Assembly: GCF_900094595.1 (NCBI RefSeq)
Contig: NZ_FMAD01000003.1
Location: 372,001-436,000 of the forward strand
Direction: 5' to 3'
DNA length: 64,000 nt
DNA from: Cupriavidus alkaliphilus
Lineage (GTDB): Bacteria > Pseudomonadota > Gammaproteobacteria > Burkholderiales > Burkholderiaceae
Shown here: positions 61,234-64,000 of the stretch, piece by piece
Layout: the number at the start of each line of letters is the position of its first letter
Position numbering within the stretch: position 1 is the first letter of the stretch
Position numbers and translations under genes: made by a program
Notes under the pieces: model-generated
Database searches by the model: none
Told to the model about the DNA's origin: nothing
The model's input: only the letters and a program-made list of their open reading frames with translations

Positions 61234-61262
61234 ATTATATCCCGAGCCACCCAATTTCTCAA
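61234..61262 (-). promoter_or_regulatory. Promoter of carA
   Basis: On the minus strand TTGAGA (61262-61257, 5 of 6), exactly 17 bases, then a perfect TATAAT (61239-61234). This is among the best promoters in the window. Transcription would start near 61227. Confidence 0.85.
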
Positions 61263-61361
61263 GTTTTCAAGGACTTGCGCGCGGCAGGCGGCAATCCCGC
61301 CGCGCCGGCCGCCGCCGCGCTGCCCGTTCCCGCATGCGCGGTTGCACCTGCCGCCGGCGGA

Positions 61362-61772
61362 TTACCGCGGCGGCGGCACCACCGCCGTGACCTCGATTTC
61401 GACCTTGGCGCGCGGCTCGACCAGGTCCGCGACCTCGACCGCGGTCATCGCCGGAAAGTGGCGGCCGATGATGGCCCGGTAATGTTCGCCGATCGCCCCA
61501 TAGGCGCCGACATATTCGGCCTTGTCCTTCACATACCAGGTCATGCGCGCGATATGTTCCGGCCGCGCATCGCCGGCTGCCAGCACCGCGACCACGTTGC
61601 GCAACGTCTGCGCCACCTGCAGGCCGAAGTCGTCGGTCTCGAATTCGCACTGGCTGTTCCAGCCGATCTGGCCGCTGATGAACAGCAGCCGGCTGCCGGC
61701 CTGCATCTCGGTCATCATGCCGTTGGCGTAGCCGCGCGGCGGCGCCCAGTCGGGCGGCTGCAGGATCTTCAT
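61362..61772 (-). CDS. RidA/YjgF family protein
   Basis: RidA proteins hydrolyse reactive enamine/imine intermediates, or act in dedicated catabolic steps. The 136-residue protein has the family's YVKDKAEYVGAYGAIGEHY and the closing VEVADLVEPRAKVEIEVTAVV; the conserved Arg that binds the carboxylate is in EPRAKVEIE. ATG at 61772 is chosen for the normal length. It follows the thioesterase by 46 bases, so it is probably the third gene of the aryl-CoA operon rather than housekeeping RidA. Confidence 0.9.
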   Translation of the reverse strand: MKILQPPDWAPPRGYANGMMTEMQAGSRLLFISGQIGWNSQCEFETDDFGLQVAQTLRNVVAVLAAGDARPEHIARMTWYVKDKAEYVGAYGAIGEHYRAIIGRHFPAMTAVEVADLVEPRAKVEIEVTAVVPPPR

Positions 61773-61818
61773 GTCGTTTCCCTGTGGTTGCTTGGTATGG
61801 GTGGATGGAAATCCGGGT

Positions 61819-62244
61819 TCAGGCCGCGGCGACCAGATAACGCGCCATGGCTTCGCGCACGGCTTCGGGCAGCGGCTGCGGCGCAATCGCGCCGGTATCG
61901 ACGCAGACCAGCCGTTGCGTCACTTCCATGCGGGTATCGTCGTGCGGGCCGGCGAAACGGATCGCCAGCGTGAAGCTGGACTGGCCCAGCTTCAGTACGC
62001 GCAATTCGCGCGTCAGCACCTCGCCCAGCCGGCTTGGCGCCAGGAAGCGGCACTCCAGCTCGGCCGTGGGCACGCCGGCGCGGCCCTCGCCGTGCATGGC
62101 ATCGAATGGCCAGCCCAGCGCCTCGCCGAACCAGTCCTCGATCAGGTCGTTGAGCATCTCGAAGTAGCGCGGGTAAAACACGATGCCGGCGGCGTCGCAG
62201 TGCTTGAAGCGCACCAGCACGGTGTTGCGGAACACGTCGCTCAT
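61819..62244 (-). CDS. 4-hydroxybenzoyl-CoA-type thioesterase (hotdog fold)
   Basis: This 141-residue acyl-CoA thioesterase has the 4HBT signature [25 protein letters not shown] at about 15-39, where the Asp is the catalytic residue of the family. It overlaps the CoA ligase gene by four bases (ATGA), so it acts in the same pathway, perhaps freeing trapped CoA from aromatic thioesters. Confidence 0.92.
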   Translation of the reverse strand: MSDVFRNTVLVRFKHCDAAGIVFYPRYFEMLNDLIEDWFGEALGWPFDAMHGEGRAGVPTAELECRFLAPSRLGEVLTRELRVLKLGQSSFTLAIRFAGPHDDTRMEVTQRLVCVDTGAIAPQPLPEAVREAMARYLVAAA

Positions 62245-63929
62245 GGCTGCCCCTGCTGTGGCTTGCCGCCATTGCCCGCGCCCGGCCCCTGCTCCGCCAT
62301 CTGGCGCAGCCGGAAGCGCTGCAGCTTGCCGGTCTCGGTGCGCGGCAGCGCCGGCACGAATTCGATGCGGCGCGGGTACTTGTACGGGGCGATCTGGCGC
62401 TTGACGTGGTCCTGCAGCGCGATACGGGTCGCTTCGTCAGCCGCCACGCCCTCGCGCAGCACCACGTAGGCCATCACCACCTGGCCGCGCCCGTCGTCCG
62501 GCGCGCCGACCACGCCGCATTCGGCCACCGCCTCGTGCTGCATCAGCGCACTCTCCACCTCCGGCCCGGCGATGTTGTAGCCGGCCGAGATGATCATGTC
62601 GTCGGAGCGCGCCTGGTAGAAGTAATAGCCGTCGGCGTCGGCGACGAAGGTGTCGCCCGGCAGGTTCCAGCCGGCCTTCACATAATTCGCCTGACGGGGG
62701 TCGTCCAGGTATCGGCAGCCGGTCGGCCCCTGCACCGCGAGCTTGCCGACCTGGCCCGGCGGCAGCGGCCGCATCTCCTCGTCGACGATCTGCGCCACGT
62801 AGCCGGGCACCACCTTGCCGATCGCGCCCGGCCTGACCTCGGCGCCGGCGCTCGAGATAAAGATGTGCATCATCTCGGTGCCGCCGATGCCATCGGTCAT
62901 CTCGATGCCGGTGGCGGCCTTCCAGCTCTGCCGCGTGGCATCGGGCAGCGCCTCGCCGGCCGACACGCTGTGCCGCAGGCTCGAGATATCGAAGCGCGGC
63001 GCCAGCGTCGCCATCTGCCGGTAGAAGGTGGGCGCGGTGAAGACGATGGTGGCGCGGAAGTCGTGGATCAGTTCGAGCAGCGTTTCGGGCGTGAGCTTCT
63101 CCGCCAGCACCGTGCTGGCGCCGATGCGCAACGGGAAGCACAGCATGCCGCCGAGCCCGAAGGTAAAGGCAATCGGCGGCGTACCGCAGAAGATGTCGTC
63201 CGGCGCGGAGCGCAGCACATGGCGCGGGAACAGGTCGCACATGGCCAGCACGTCGCGGTGGAAATGCATGGTGCCCTTGGGCTGGCCGGTGGTGCCGCTG
63301 GTAAAGGCGATCAGGCAGACATCGTCGCTGGCGGTGTCGCAGGCGTCGAAGGTCTCCGGCTTGCCGGCCAGCGCCGCCTCCAGCGAGCCCTCGCCTTCGC
63401 CGTTGAAATGCAGCGTTTGCGCCAGGCTCGGGCAATGGCAATCGCCGCCGGCCTGCTGGTTGGCGTCGAGTTCGTCGCGCAGCCGCACATCGCACAGCGC
63501 GGCGCTGACCTGGGCCTTGTCGATGATCTGCTTGAGTTCCCTGGCGCGCAGCAGCGGCATGGTCGGCACCGCCACCAGCCCGGCCTTCAGCGTGGCCAGC
63601 CAGCTGGCCGCCATCATCAGGTTGTTGGGGCCGCGCAGCAGCACACGGTTGCCGGGCACCAGCCGCATGTCCTCGACCAGCACATGGGCGATCCGGTTCA
63701 CCAGCGCGGCGAGCTGTGCATAGGTCACGGTCTCGATGCGGCCGTCGCGGCGATGGCGGATGGCGATGCGCTCGCCGCGTCCTTCGCGCACGTGGCGGTC
63801 GACCAGCTCCACCGCGGCATTGATCCGCTCGGGGTAGTCGGTGTCGGCATTGAAGCGGAACACCGGCCACTGGTCCCGCGGCGGCAGGCGGTCGCGCGCA
63901 AAGGTGTCGAGGTGGGCTGTGGTCGCCAT
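62241..63929 (-). CDS. Aryl-CoA ligase of the benzoate-CoA ligase family (perhaps 2-aminobenzoate-CoA ligase)
   Basis: This 562-residue acyl-adenylate enzyme activates an aromatic carboxylic acid with ATP and CoA. Motifs are [19 protein letters not shown] (P-loop), [12 protein letters not shown] (A5), the Asp and Arg of [19 protein letters not shown], and the catalytic Lys in [13 protein letters not shown]. The GGTEMMHIF region is of benzoate/2-aminobenzoate-CoA ligase type. With a thioesterase and a RidA gene downstream, the set resembles the aerobic 2-aminobenzoyl-CoA pathway clusters known from Azoarcus; this is inference. ATG at 63929 follows GGAGACAAGCC. Confidence 0.9.
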   Translation of the reverse strand: MATTAHLDTFARDRLPPRDQWPVFRFNADTDYPERINAAVELVDRHVREGRGERIAIRHRRDGRIETVTYAQLAALVNRIAHVLVEDMRLVPGNRVLLRGPNNLMMAASWLATLKAGLVAVPTMPLLRARELKQIIDKAQVSAALCDVRLRDELDANQQAGGDCHCPSLAQTLHFNGEGEGSLEAALAGKPETFDACDTASDDVCLIAFTSGTTGQPKGTMHFHRDVLAMCDLFPRHVLRSAPDDIFCGTPPIAFTFGLGGMLCFPLRIGASTVLAEKLTPETLLELIHDFRATIVFTAPTFYRQMATLAPRFDISSLRHSVSAGEALPDATRQSWKAATGIEMTDGIGGTEMMHIFISSAGAEVRPGAIGKVVPGYVAQIVDEEMRPLPPGQVGKLAVQGPTGCRYLDDPRQANYVKAGWNLPGDTFVADADGYYFYQARSDDMIISAGYNIAGPEVESALMQHEAVAECGVVGAPDDGRGQVVMAYVVLREGVAADEATRIALQDHVKRQIAPYKYPRRIEFVPALPRTETGKLQRFRLRQMAEQGPGAGNGGKPQQGQP

Positions 63930-64000
63930 GGCTTGTCTCCTGTCTGCTCTGTATCGGTACGGCAGTTCTTGGGTGGCGCGGGGGCGCAAGGTCCGGGCTC
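63930..64000. other. Right edge, upstream of the CoA ligase
   Basis: These 71 bases contain the ligase ribosome site. No stop codon occurs in any minus-strand frame before the start, so an upstream gene may continue from beyond the edge, or this may be leader. It cannot be decided here. Confidence 0.3.

Larger units (their letters stand above)
61005..61361. other. 357-base carA upstream region
   Basis: This region contains the carA promoter (61234-61262), a palindrome at its start site and about 220 bases of leader. The right part lies downstream of the RidA gene and is GC-rich without a clear terminator. No gene is seen. Confidence 0.6.

Overview
This is high-GC chromosomal DNA from a betaproteobacterium of the Burkholderiaceae, most likely Cupriavidus (Ralstonia is the next best guess). 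The evidence is the codon and GC style, the housekeeping order (trxA-rho; ftsH-folP-glmM; pstSCAB-phoU-phoB-phoR next to ppk and ppx; carA-leuE-carB-greA) and the family-level likeness of the proteins. No taxonomic search was run. Nearly all of the window is core genome. I see no insertion sequence, prophage, CRISPR array, plasmid module or toxin-antitoxin pair.

Layout. 1-5354 (minus): an AddAB-like helicase/nuclease pair for double-strand-break processing, of which the helicase runs off the left edge, and a small unknown gene. 5828-12509 (plus): thioredoxin, Rho, the MtfA peptidase, a cysteine-free ribosomal protein L31, an ArnT-like membrane glycosyltransferase and a MATE exporter. 12561-13802: two nearly identical tRNA operons (Ala-GGC, Glu-TTC, Asp-GTC, read on the minus strand), each with its own promoter and terminator, plus a scar carrying a second copy of the terminator and a tRNA-Asp 3' fragment. 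gltX (minus) lies just upstream of them. 15661-17345: a patatin lipoprotein and an NlpC/P60 hydrolase. 17754-23547 (minus): a complete yejABEF oligopeptide ABC importer. 23757-25879: fabI and an MFS exporter. 26071-31387 (minus): a five-gene efflux operon (AI-2E family membrane protein, outer-membrane lipoprotein, HlyD adaptor, DUF2955 inner-membrane protein, small K+-channel-like protein).

31705-39169: tRNA-Arg, a membrane GGDEF protein, tRNA-Pro, a membrane-anchored DnaQ-fold protein that has lost catalytic residues, a small membrane protein, a second-type infA with a TTG start, sixA, an OlsB-like acyltransferase and ppx. 39259-48428 is the phosphate regulon. Divergent ppx and ppk share an intergenic region with a Pho-box-like site facing each gene, and pstS-pstC-pstA-pstB-phoU-phoB-phoR runs on the minus strand from two Pho boxes. 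PstSCAB imports phosphate, PhoU links it to PhoR/PhoB, and PhoB should act back on pst, ppk and ppx, so import and polyphosphate storage respond together. 48575-55570 is glmM-folP-ftsH-rlmE, yhbY, a DUF4149 protein and greA. 55818-61004 is carB-leuE-carA, expressed at least partly from a near-consensus promoter. 61362-63929 is an aryl-CoA ligase, thioesterase and RidA operon, probably for 2-aminobenzoate or a related aromatic acid.

I did not find a clear new multi-gene system. The best leads are the degenerate membrane-anchored exonuclease fold, the K+ channel inside an efflux operon, the paired Pho boxes between ppx and ppk, the duplicated tRNA operons with their att-like scar, and the use of TTG starts in infA and ftsH.
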